From positions 1 to 64,000 of the forward strand of contig NZ_JAAALO010000014.1 in NCBI RefSeq assembly GCF_009908295.1: 64,000 nucleotides of DNA. The letters are read 5' to 3'. The notes under the pieces are model-generated. The model was given only the letters and a program-made list of their open reading frames with translations. It did no database searches and had not been told where the DNA came from. Each line of letters starts with the position of its first letter. Position 1 is the stretch's first letter. Made by a program: the position numbers and the translations under genes. The stretch is from Micromonospora rubida (lineage in GTDB: Bacteria > Actinomycetota > Actinomycetes > Mycobacteriales > Micromonosporaceae). Positions 15,101 to 22,522 of the stretch are shown here, one piece after another.

Positions 15101-17880
15101 ATCTTCACCTGGTGGTCGCGGCGACCGAGGAACACCAACTGCCCGTCGGCACGCCACCGGCCCAGGTCCCCGGTGCGGTAGAGGCGCGCGCCCGGCGGGC
15201 CGTACGGGTCGGGCACGAACCGCTCGGCGGTCAGGCCGGGCCGGTTGAGGTAGCCGCGGGCGAGGCGGTCCCCGCCCAGGTACAGCTCGCCGGGCACCCC
15301 GACGGGCACCGGCCGCATCCGCTCGTCGAGCAGGTACACCCGGGCGTGCGGCAGCGGCCGGCCCGTCGGCACCGGGCCGGTGGCGGGCCCGTCGGCGCTC
15401 ACCTCGTACGTGGCGACGCCGACGGTGGCCTCGGTGGGGCCGTAGTGGTTGAACACCCGGGCCCCGCCGGCGGCGGCGAGCGGCACGATCCGCTCCAGGT
15501 CGGACGCCTCGCCACCGAGGATCAGCGCGCGGGCCGGCAGCAGGTCGCCCGGCCCGGTGTCGGCGGCCAGCGCCGCGAGGTGCGACGGGGTGATCTTCAG
15601 GTAGTCGATCCGGTGGGCGCGCAGTTGCTCGGCAAGCTCCGCCCCGGTGCACCGGCGCTGCACCAGGTGCACGGCCCCGCCGGTGGCCAGCGCCAGGTAG
15701 AAGACGGTGACGGCGAAGTCGAACGACATGGACTGCATCAGCGCGTACCGGGCGGCCGGGACGACGGCGATCCGGTCGGCCACCCCGTCGAGGTAGCGCA
15801 GCACCTGCCGGTGCGCCACCGCCACCCCCTTCGGGGTGCCGGTGGAGCCGGAGGTGTAGATGACGTACGCCAGGTTCCCGCCGGTCGCGCCGGTGGGCGG
15901 CGGCGTGTCGGGCCCGGCGGCGACCTCGGCGGCCACGGCGCCCAGGCAGGTCGCCTCGACCCCTTCGGGCAGCCGGTCGCGCAGCTCGGTGCTGGTGAGC
16001 ACCACCGCCGGCCGGGCGTCGGCGAGCATCAGGCCCAGCCGGGCCGGCGGCTGCTCCGGGTCCAGTGGCAGGTACGCCCCGCCGGCCCGCAGCACGCCGA
16101 GCAGCGCCACGGCCAGCTCGACCGACTGCTCCAGCAGCACCCCGACCAGCGTGTCGGGGCCGACGCCGCGCCCGCGCAGCCAGTGCGCCAGCCGGTTGGC
16201 CCGCCGGTCCAGCTCCCGGTAGGTGATCGCGTCCGTGCCGCACACCACGGCGGGGGCGTCGGGGGTCGCGGCGACGTGCGGGGCGATCAGATCGGCGAGG
16301 GTGACCGCCGCCCCGGTGACCCCCGGGCCGCCGGCCCCGGCCCCATCGGCCCCGGCCCCATCGGCCCCGGCCCCATCGGCCCCGGCCCCATCGGCCCCGG
16401 CCCCATCGGCCCCGGGCTCGGTGCGGCCGGCCTCGTCCTGGTCGGGTCGGGCCAGCGCCAGCACCCGGTCCCGCTCGGCGGGACCGAGCAGGTCCAGGTC
16501 GACCACCGGCAGGTCCGGCTGCGCGACCGCCGCGCGCAGCAGCGTGTCGAGGCTCGCGGCCAGCCTGGCGACCGTGTCCGCGTCGAACAGGTCGGTGTTG
16601 TAGACGAACATCCCGCGCAGCCCGTCGGCGGTCTCACTCACGTACAGCGACAGGTCGAAGCGGGCGGCGGCGGCGTCCGCGCCCAGGCTCTCGGTGCTCA
16701 GCCCCGCCGGCCACCGGCCGCCGGTGCGGGCGTAGTTCTGCAGGGTGAACAGCACCTGGAACACCGGGGAGCGGCTGACGTCCCGGGGCACGTTCAGCTC
16801 CCGGACCAGCCGCTCGAACGGGATCTCCTGGTGGGCCAGGCCCTTCACCACGGTGCCGCGGGTGCGCCGCAGCAGCGCCGCGAAGCTGGGCTCCGTGCCG
16901 GGTGAGTCGGCGCCCGCGCCCACCGGGGAGAGGTCGGCCCGCAGCGCGAGGGTGTTGACGAACAGGCCGATCAGGTTCTCCAGCTCCGGCACCACCCGGC
17001 CGGCGACGGGGGAGCCGATCGCGAAGTCCCGCTGGCCGCTGTGCCGGAACAGCACGGCCTGCAGGCCGGTGAGCAGGGTCATGTAGAGGGTGGCCCGGTG
17101 CGCCCGGCTCAGCCGGCTCAGCCCGTCGGTCAGGTCGGCGTCGACGGTGAACCGGTGGGTGCCGCCGGCGTACGACTGCACGGCCGGTCGGGGCCGGTCG
17201 GTGGGCAGCTCCAGCGGCGGCACGCCGGCCAGCGCTCCGGCCCAGTAGGCGAACCCGTCCCCGGTCGCCGGCCCGTCGAGGCGGATCCGCTGCCAGGCGG
17301 CGTAGTCGACGTACCCCGTCGTCGGGGCCGTCGGCGCCGGGCCGCCGTCGCGCAGCGCGGCGTAGCCGGCCGCGACCTCGCCCAGCAGCAGGTCCAGCGA
17401 CCAGCCGTCGCTGACGATGTGGTGCATGTCCAGGTGCAGGACGTGGTCGTCCGCGCCCAGGCGGATCACCGTCGCCCGCAGCAGGGGAGCGGCGGTGAGG
17501 TCGAACGGGGTACGCACGGACGCGGCCACCAGCTCGCGGGCCTCCGCCAGCGATCCCGCGTCGGTGCTGGTGACCGGCACCCGCACCTCGGGCCGCACCT
17601 CCACCACGGGCTCGCCGTCGACGTTCTCGGTGAAGCGCATGCGCAGGCTGTCGTGCCGGGCGGCGGCGCCGTCCAGGGCGGCGCGCAGCAGCTCGACCTC
17701 CAGGGACCCGCGCAGCCGGGTCGTCGACCAGACGAGGTACGCGGTGGTGCCGGGCGTCAGCTGCTCGGTGAACCAGATCCGTTCCTGGCCGAACGACAGC
17801 GATGGTCCCGCAGCGACGTCGGGCGGCGTCGCGGGGGGCGGGAGGGTGACGGCCCGCGTCGGTAGGTCGAGATTCGTCAC
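12106..17880 (-). CDS. NRPS C-A-T-thioesterase fused to MFS exporter
   Basis: A 1924-residue five-part protein. Residues about 25-450 are a condensation domain with HHIVSDG near 154. Residues 527 to about 1010 are an adenylation domain (YTSGSTGTPKG near 674; NHYGPTEATVG). By-eye specificity residues D-F-T-K-I-G-H-V-G resemble aspartate codes. A carrier domain follows (LGGHSLL, serine near 1060). Residues about 1125-1363 are a thioesterase of the GrsT/RifR-like type with GHCGPG at the nucleophile elbow, so Cys1202 replaces the usual serine. A disordered Pro/Ala linker (about 1364-1456) leads to a complete MFS transporter (about 1457-1885, roughly twelve membrane segments). The linker before the A domain holds a GADGA repeat. 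The GTG start at 17880 has an AAGG site. The fusion ties synthesis to export. Confidence 0.92.
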   Translation of the reverse strand: MTNLDLPTRAVTLPPPATPPDVAAGPSLSFGQERIWFTEQLTPGTTAYLVWSTTRLRGSLEVELLRAALDGAAARHDSLRMRFTENVDGEPVVEVRPEVRVPVTSTDAGSLAEARELVAASVRTPFDLTAAPLLRATVIRLGADDHVLHLDMHHIVSDGWSLDLLLGEVAAGYAALRDGGPAPTAPTTGYVDYAAWQRIRLDGPATGDGFAYWAGALAGVPPLELPTDRPRPAVQSYAGGTHRFTVDADLTDGLSRLSRAHRATLYMTLLTGLQAVLFRHSGQRDFAIGSPVAGRVVPELENLIGLFVNTLALRADLSPVGAGADSPGTEPSFAALLRRTRGTVVKGLAHQEIPFERLVRELNVPRDVSRSPVFQVLFTLQNYARTGGRWPAGLSTESLGADAAAARFDLSLYVSETADGLRGMFVYNTDLFDADTVARLAASLDTLLRAAVAQPDLPVVDLDLLGPAERDRVLALARPDQDEAGRTEPGADGAGADGAGADGAGADGAGADGAGAGGPGVTGAAVTLADLIAPHVAATPDAPAVVCGTDAITYRELDRRANRLAHWLRGRGVGPDTLVGVLLEQSVELAVALLGVLRAGGAYLPLDPEQPPARLGLMLADARPAVVLTSTELRDRLPEGVEATCLGAVAAEVAAGPDTPPPTGATGGNLAYVIYTSGSTGTPKGVAVAHRQVLRYLDGVADRIAVVPAARYALMQSMSFDFAVTVFYLALATGGAVHLVQRRCTGAELAEQLRAHRIDYLKITPSHLAALAADTGPGDLLPARALILGGEASDLERIVPLAAAGGARVFNHYGPTEATVGVATYEVSADGPATGPVPTGRPLPHARVYLLDERMRPVPVGVPGELYLGGDRLARGYLNRPGLTAERFVPDPYGPPGARLYRTGDLGRWRADGQLVFLGRRDHQVKIRGYRVELGEVEAALRDCPGVHQAAVLLRDDRLVAYLEPTPGAQPPDVAGLRRVLADRLPEHMVPGRWVMLDRLPLQEHGKIDRRALPEPTHEVPAGERVPPVGPVETLIAGIWQAVLGVAEVGATDDFFDLGGHSLLATQVVARLRRELPTVDGGATGTVSVMDLFRHRTVRELAALATGGGAGPGGLLHELTPPVGAAERVATLVCIPYGGGSAVVYQPLADALPAGYRLLSVAMPGHDIGLADDPAPIEEVAADVAAEILSRVEGPLVLYGHCGPGGALAVEVARLLEAAGRELEAVYLGAVFPFGRPAGGLLGPLLRLRLAERMRSDRIYRTWLQAQGTSVGSLDPDEVAFLIRAMRHDARVSEEYFTELMRQRVTPLRAPVVSVVGERDRGTDYHSERFREWHFLADRTALAVIDEGGHYFLKYRAGELAEIVTTAHRQVDSPVPPAPPSDATAAAGRPETVDPSAPVRDSPAPDARGLVPPGAVEPAGGPERGWQLVAVSRQPAGPPGTPDAPTAGPANAPEPSMRRFGLVAAGQVVSGMGTALTNFAIPLWIYLETGSLARFALFAVLGLLPGLLVAPLAGALIDRTSRRRVLLTAGLAAGGANAVLAALVLADRAQVWHFYPLVAWLSVALAFQRLAFVSAVPQLVPKRFLGHANGVTQTAMGLTQFTVPLVAVALLDAVGLRGILLIDVASYVFAMGVLGLVRFPRTLALQRREGLGEEMAAGLRYALRRREFRAMLTFFAALNLFLFPALYLLSPLVLGFADLDQVARIALTGGVGAAVGGLVMLVWGGPSRRRMRAVLLGTLGIAVAAVLTGLRPDPLLVGAGAFGMYLSLGVVNGVYNTIIQTKVPPRFHGRVFALNQMIAWSTMPLGWGIIAPLAAKVTEPLLLPGGALAGTVGVVIGVGPGRGHGLLYVVFGVCIALTALTALATPVLSRFDDEVPDAPPDDVVGIEERQARASVGVTAPGAYAATDGVEKVRVQVAGTGGGRR
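16333..16407 (-). repeat. Five tandem 15-bp repeats in NRPS linker
   Basis: The 15-bp unit GGCCCCGGCCCCATC (top strand) is repeated five times without interruption and encodes the alternating GADGA pentapeptide of the linker between the C and A domains. The copies are identical at DNA level, the mark of recent slippage; copy number probably varies between strains without breaking the frame. Confidence 0.9.
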
Positions 17881-18018
17881 GCGGAAGCCTTAACACCGGT
17901 GTCGGACAGGAGCCCGTAGTCTGCATGCTGCGAACGGAGCATCGCGTCGTCTGATCGGTCCACGGTGGAGAATCCGATCGACCGACCCCGGGCGGTACGG
18001 CCCGTCGTACGGTCGGGG

Positions 18019-20859
18019 ATGCGATTTGCCGATGCCGTGGTGCCCGCCGAGTGGGCCGACGAGACCCTGGTTCACGCGCCCTTTCACGGTGCCGGCGCCG
18101 GCACGGCGCCGCTGACCTGGGCCCAGCAGGTGACCTGGCGGGCGAACGCCCGCCACGGCTCCAACCACCGCTTCCTCAACCTGCGTCGCACGGTGCCGGT
18201 CTCCGCCCGGGCCGGCGTCGACACCGAGCGCGCCACCCGGGCGCTCGGTGCGCTGGTCGCCCGACACGGGTCGCTGCGCACCCGGGTGCGCACGGTCGAC
18301 GACGAGCCCCGCCAGGAGGCCGCCGCGACCGGGCACCTGCCGCTGCTGGTGCTCGCCGGCACCGGTGACGGCGCGCGGGACGCCCGGGAGGCCGCGGACC
18401 GCCTCGGCGGCGTCGCGTTCGACCATGCGCGGGAGTGGCCGGTGCGGGTCGCCCTGGTCACCGTGGACGGCCGGGTACGGCAGGTCGTGCTGGTCTTCAG
18501 CCACTCGACCGTCGACGCCCACGCCGCAGAGGTGGTCCTGCGGGACCTGCGGCTGCTCCTGCTGCGCGGGCGGGTCGACACCCCGCCCGGCCCCCAGTCG
18601 GTGGACGTGGCCCGGCTCCAGCACGGCGCCGAGGGGCGCCGCTCCGAGCGGGCCGTGGCGTACTGGCTGCGGGAGTTCGCGCGGCTGCCCGCCGAGCCGC
18701 TGCCGTCGGGCGGCCCCGGGCTCACCCCCCAGCTGCGCCGGGGAGTGCTGGTCTCCTCGGCCGTCGACCTGGCGGCCCGGGCGCTCGCCGCCCGGCACCG
18801 GGTCAGCACCTCGGCGGTGCTGCTCGCCGGGGTGACGGCGCTGGCCGCCGCCCGGTCCGGGCGGGACCGCTGCGGCCTGTTCCCGATGGCGCACAACCGG
18901 TTCCCCGTCAGGTACGCGAACGCGGTCGCCAACCTCGGGCAGATCGGGTTCGGCGTCCTGGACGTGGCGGACCGCCCCGCGTTCCCGTTGCTGCTGTCCC
19001 GCGTCTGGCAGGCGTCGCTGAACGGCCTGCGGAACGCCTTCTACGACCCCTCGGCGCTGCGCCGGGGATTCGCCGACGCCGACCGCGACTACGCGACCGC
19101 ATTCCTGCCGCACTACTATTTCAACGACGTCCGGCTGCCCGTCGGCGCTGCGGCTGCCGCACCGGAGGTGACCCGGCGCGACCTGCGGGCCGCCATGGCG
19201 CGCACCGGCTTCTCCTGGACCAGGGGGCTGGACCGGGCGTCCTGGCACCTGCTGACCCACGTGGTCGACGAGCCGGGCGGGGTGGGGGTGACCCTCACCG
19301 TAGACACCCGTCACGTCGCGGTCGACACGGTCGAACCGTTCCTGCGCGAGCTGGAGGAACTGCTGGTGGAAGCGGCATTCGCCGAGGTGTCCTGGCCGTC
19401 GGCCGCCCCGGCGGCGGCCCCGGTCGCGGTGGCGACACCGCCCGTGGTGCTCCCCACCGAAGCCGGCGAGGAGGTGGCGTACGCCCAGTTCGCGGGCGGC
19501 CGGGTCGGGACCGGCCCACTCACCTGGGGCCAACGGGCGATGTGGCGGGCCGTCGAGGAGTTCGAGTCCCCGAGCCACAGCGTGCTGAACCTGCGTCGCG
19601 TCCTGGCCGTCTCCCGGCGGGCCGACGTCGACGTGGCGCGGGCCGCGCGGGCCGTCGGGGCACTGGTGGACCGGCACGAGTCGTTGCGCACCCGGGTGTG
19701 CTGCGTCGACGGCGAGCTCTACCAGTCCGCCGCTCCGGCGGGCCGGCTGCCCGTCCTGGTGCACGCGGTCCCGCACGCCGCGGCCGACCCCGACGGCCGG
19801 ACCGCCGCGGCGGCCCTGGCCGACCGGCTGGGCACCCCCCGCTTCGACCACGCCGCCGAGTGGCCGCTGCGGGCCGCGCTGGTCACCGTGGACGATCGGG
19901 TACGACAGGTCGTGCTGGTCTTCAGCCACTCCACCGTGGACTTCCACTCCACCGAGACCGTGCTGCGGGACCTGCGGCTGCTCGTGCTGCGCGGTTCGCT
20001 GCCCAACCCGCCCGGACCGCAGTCCCTCGACGTCGCCGAGCGGGAGCGGGACGGGGAACGGCGTCGTGGCGACCGGGCGGTGGCGTACTGGACGCGACAC
20101 TTCCCCGGCCTCACGGTGGGCCTGTTCGACCAGGTCGGCCCCGGGCTCGACCCCCGGTACCGCCGGGGCTCGCTGGTCTCCGAGGCCGTGCGTCACGCGG
20201 CCCGGCTCGTCGCCGCCCGGCACGGCGTCAGCAACGCCACAGTCCTGCTCGCGGCGACCGCCGCCGTGCTCACCGCCGACAACGGCGGGGACGTCTGCGG
20301 CGTGTTCACCATGGCCAACAACCGGTTCCAGCCCGAGTACGACGTCGCGATCAGCAAACTCAACCAGATCGGGCTCTGCCGGCTCGACCTGGCCGACCGG
20401 CCCGGCTTCGCCGAGTTGCTCTCCCGCGCCCGCAGGGCGTCGCTGGACGCGTACCGGCACGCCTACTACGACCCGGCCGAGTTGGAACGCGCGTTCGCCG
20501 AGCGGGGGCTCGACCACCGCACCGCCCTGGCCCCGTTCTGCTACCTCAACGACATCCGGCTGCCGCCCGCCGCCGGCCCCGAACCGGTCGGCCCGGACGA
20601 GGCGGCCCTTCGGGCGGCGGTGGGCCGCAGCACGTTCCGCTGGCTGGAGGAGTTGGACCGGTTCGCCTGGCGCTGCCGCCTCCAGGTCGTCGACGCCCCC
20701 GGCGCGGTCGAGTTGGCGATCACCGTGGACACCCGCTACCTGCCGCCGGAGCGCGCCGAGCGGTTCCTGCGGGCCGTCGAGGCCCTGCTGGTCGAGGCTG
20801 CCTTCCACGACGTGCCCTGGCCGTGGTCGCCGTCGCCGGCCCCCGCCTTCCCCCGGTAG
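18019..20859 (+). CDS. Tandem condensation-domain-like protein
   Basis: A 946-residue protein made of two similar halves (about 1-470 and 480-946), each resembling an NRPS condensation domain. Each half opens with a GTxPLTWxQ..W segment (like the LSxxQ motif), continues with HxSLRTR, and has SHSTVD: SHSTVDAH with His162 and SHSTVDFH with His637. The usual HHxxxDG is thus changed in its first histidine and its glycine, but the catalytic second histidine and the aspartate remain. No adenylation or carrier domain is attached. It is divergent from the NRPS operon across a 138-bp gap and probably acts in trans as an acyltransferase or condensation partner. The ATG is chosen by domain fit; a GTG at 17965 is the alternative, and neither has a clear ribosome-binding site. 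Confidence 0.8.
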   Translation: MRFADAVVPAEWADETLVHAPFHGAGAGTAPLTWAQQVTWRANARHGSNHRFLNLRRTVPVSARAGVDTERATRALGALVARHGSLRTRVRTVDDEPRQEAAATGHLPLLVLAGTGDGARDAREAADRLGGVAFDHAREWPVRVALVTVDGRVRQVVLVFSHSTVDAHAAEVVLRDLRLLLLRGRVDTPPGPQSVDVARLQHGAEGRRSERAVAYWLREFARLPAEPLPSGGPGLTPQLRRGVLVSSAVDLAARALAARHRVSTSAVLLAGVTALAAARSGRDRCGLFPMAHNRFPVRYANAVANLGQIGFGVLDVADRPAFPLLLSRVWQASLNGLRNAFYDPSALRRGFADADRDYATAFLPHYYFNDVRLPVGAAAAAPEVTRRDLRAAMARTGFSWTRGLDRASWHLLTHVVDEPGGVGVTLTVDTRHVAVDTVEPFLRELEELLVEAAFAEVSWPSAAPAAAPVAVATPPVVLPTEAGEEVAYAQFAGGRVGTGPLTWGQRAMWRAVEEFESPSHSVLNLRRVLAVSRRADVDVARAARAVGALVDRHESLRTRVCCVDGELYQSAAPAGRLPVLVHAVPHAAADPDGRTAAAALADRLGTPRFDHAAEWPLRAALVTVDDRVRQVVLVFSHSTVDFHSTETVLRDLRLLVLRGSLPNPPGPQSLDVAERERDGERRRGDRAVAYWTRHFPGLTVGLFDQVGPGLDPRYRRGSLVSEAVRHAARLVAARHGVSNATVLLAATAAVLTADNGGDVCGVFTMANNRFQPEYDVAISKLNQIGLCRLDLADRPGFAELLSRARRASLDAYRHAYYDPAELERAFAERGLDHRTALAPFCYLNDIRLPPAAGPEPVGPDEAALRAAVGRSTFRWLEELDRFAWRCRLQVVDAPGAVELAITVDTRYLPPERAERFLRAVEALLVEAAFHDVPWPWSPSPAPAFPR

Positions 20860-21098
20860 GGCTGGCGGGTGGCGCAGACGTGCCGCCCGGGATGCCCGCG
20901 CGCCCGGGCCGTCAGCCCGGGTGGCCGAGCTGTCGCGTCCACGAGGTCTGATTGATCCGGCCTGGCGTCATCTGTCAAAGGCCGGTGCCCGCGACGGTAT
21001 CTCCGCCCGCCACGCCGGCTCCTGAAGCCATGACCACACCGACGCGGGGGCCGGAGTGTCCCCGGGCCGGTCACCTCCGTCGATGGGAGACAGTTGTC

Positions 21099-21743
21099 AT
21101 GGCATTTCTGGGTAGCCGCGCCCGGCGCGCGGCGCTGGCCCTGCTCGCCGGCACGGCCCTGGCCGGCCTGCTGGCGACCACCGCTACCGCCGCTCCACCG
21201 GCCGGGGAGCCGGACCGGGTCATGGCGGTCACCGACGTCTGGATGCGGGACGTCGCCACGGACGTCGGCCTCCAGCCGCACACGGGCAGCCCGGTCTGGG
21301 CCAGCCCCGACGTCAAGATCTGCCCGACGGCGGTGGAGTGCGCGACCAGCGCGAACGCGATCGTCGGCATGACGAACTACATCTTCGTGAAGCTGCGCAA
21401 CCCCGGGCCGTACGGCTCGGGCATCGACAGCGGGGCGCTGCGGTTCTACCGTACGACCCCGGGCGGCAGCATGGCCTGGCCGATGGGCTGGCTGCCGGTC
21501 GCGGCGGTGAGCGTCGTCGTCGCACCGGGCGTCACGACGGTGAGCGTTCCGTGGGGCGGCGTCCCCGGCCCCGGTCACTTCTCCCTGCTGGCCGTGTGGG
21601 AGTCGCCGAACGACCCGTTGCCGTTCCTGACCGCCGACATCCTGGCCAACGTCCGGAACAACAACAACATCGCCTGGCGCGACCTCAACTCGATCAACCC
21701 GCTCACGGGTGGCCCTCAGGGATCCGGCCCGGCGTCTGATTGA
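21099..21743 (+). CDS. Secreted beta-sandwich-like protein, copy 1
   Basis: A 214-residue secreted protein with a Sec signal peptide (SRARR, hydrophobic core, TATAAP cleavage near residue 32). The mature part has DVWMRD, SPDVKICP, NYIFVKLRNPGPY and a closing NNNNIAWRDLN. The NYIFVKLRNPG wording recalls Ig-like/CARDB-type domains of cell-surface proteins, but the match is too weak for a firm call. A GGGAGA ribosome-binding site lies 8 bp before the ATG. The last eighteen residues run through the junction into the second repeat unit, so the C-terminus was probably altered by the duplication. Function unknown. Confidence 0.8.
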   Translation: MAFLGSRARRAALALLAGTALAGLLATTATAAPPAGEPDRVMAVTDVWMRDVATDVGLQPHTGSPVWASPDVKICPTAVECATSANAIVGMTNYIFVKLRNPGPYGSGIDSGALRFYRTTPGGSMAWPMGWLPVAAVSVVVAPGVTTVSVPWGGVPGPGHFSLLAVWESPNDPLPFLTADILANVRNNNNIAWRDLNSINPLTGGPQGSGPASD

Positions 21744-21876
21744 TCCGGCCTGGCGTCATCTGGACAACCGCCACCCCCGGCGTCGGTATCTGCGGTCGGT
21801 CGGCCGGCTCCTGAAGGCATGACCACGCCGGCGCGGGAACCGGGCCGGAAACCTCCGTCGATGGGAGACAGTCGTC

Positions 21877-22476
21877 ATGGCATTTCTGGGTAGCCGTGCC
21901 CGCCGCGCGGCGCTGGCCCTGCTCGCCGGCACGGCCCTGGCGAGCCTGCTGGCCACCACCGCCACCGCCGCTCCACCGACCGGGAAGCCGGACCGGGTCA
22001 TGACCCCCACCGACGTCTGGATGCGGGACGTCGCCATGGACTCCGGCCTCCAGCCGCACTCGTACAACCCGATCTGGTCCAGCCCCGACATCAAGGTCTG
22101 CCCGACGGCGATGGGGTGCGCGACCAGCGCGAACGCGATCGTCGGCATGACCAACTACATCTTCGTCACGCTGCGCAACCCCGGCCCGTACGGCACGGGC
22201 ATCGACAGCGGGGCGCTGCGGATCTACCGCACGTCCCCGGGCGGTGGGATGGCCTGGCCGACGGACCTGACCTGGGTGGCGACGGTGCCCGTCGTCGTGC
22301 CGCTGGGCGTCACGACCGTGGTCGTCGCGTGGGGCGCTGTGCCCGGTCCCGGGAACTTCTCGCTGTTGGCCGTGTGGGAGTCCCCAGACGACCCGTTGCT
22401 GCTGATCACCCCGGACCTGCAGGTCAACGTCCGGTACAACAACAACATCGCCTGGCGCGCCCTGCAGTCGGTCTAG
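21877..22476 (+). CDS. Secreted beta-sandwich-like protein, copy 2
   Basis: A 199-residue paralogue of the preceding gene, with an almost identical signal peptide and the same motif order (DVWMRD, SPDIKVCP, NYIFVTLRNPGPY, NNNNIAWR). It ends at RALQSV without the extra tail of copy 1, so its C-terminus is probably the original one. It keeps a pair of cysteines (in VCP and GCA) matching those of copy 1, likely a disulfide. It has its own copy of the upstream region and GGGAGA site, so each copy is probably transcribed separately. It is convergent with the HTH-lectin gene 46 bp on. Function unknown. Confidence 0.8.
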   Translation: MAFLGSRARRAALALLAGTALASLLATTATAAPPTGKPDRVMTPTDVWMRDVAMDSGLQPHSYNPIWSSPDIKVCPTAMGCATSANAIVGMTNYIFVTLRNPGPYGTGIDSGALRIYRTSPGGGMAWPTDLTWVATVPVVVPLGVTTVVVAWGAVPGPGNFSLLAVWESPDDPLLLITPDLQVNVRYNNNIAWRALQSV

Positions 22477-22522
22477 CCTTCGCGGGCGGGCGCGGATCCG
22501 GCCGGTTCGCCGCCGCCCGGCG

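Larger units (their letters stand above)
20946..22476 (+). repeat. Tandem duplication of a promoter-plus-gene unit
   Basis: Two head-to-tail copies of a roughly 0.75-0.79 kb unit, at about 20946-21733 and 21734-22476. A 29-bp block beginning GTCTGATTGATCCGGCCTGG is identical at 20946 and 21734. The following leader (GGCTCCTGAAG, CCATGACCAC) and the segment CCTCCGTCGATGGGAGACAG before each start codon are nearly the same, as are the signal peptides. Later parts of the genes differ more, so the event is not very recent or the copies are under selection to diverge. Confidence 0.9.

Noticed and set aside
16333..16407. Short tandem repeats as a CRISPR array
   Set aside because: Units are 15 bp without spacers and lie in frame inside a gene.
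7197..17880. NRPS locus as a siderophore pathway
   Set aside because: No iron box was seen near its promoter, and no hydroxylase, salicylate/DHB gene or uptake gene is present in the locus.
20946..22476. Tandem secreted genes as a transposition product
   Set aside because: No terminal inverted repeats, target duplication or transposase remnant; a plain tandem duplication explains the layout.
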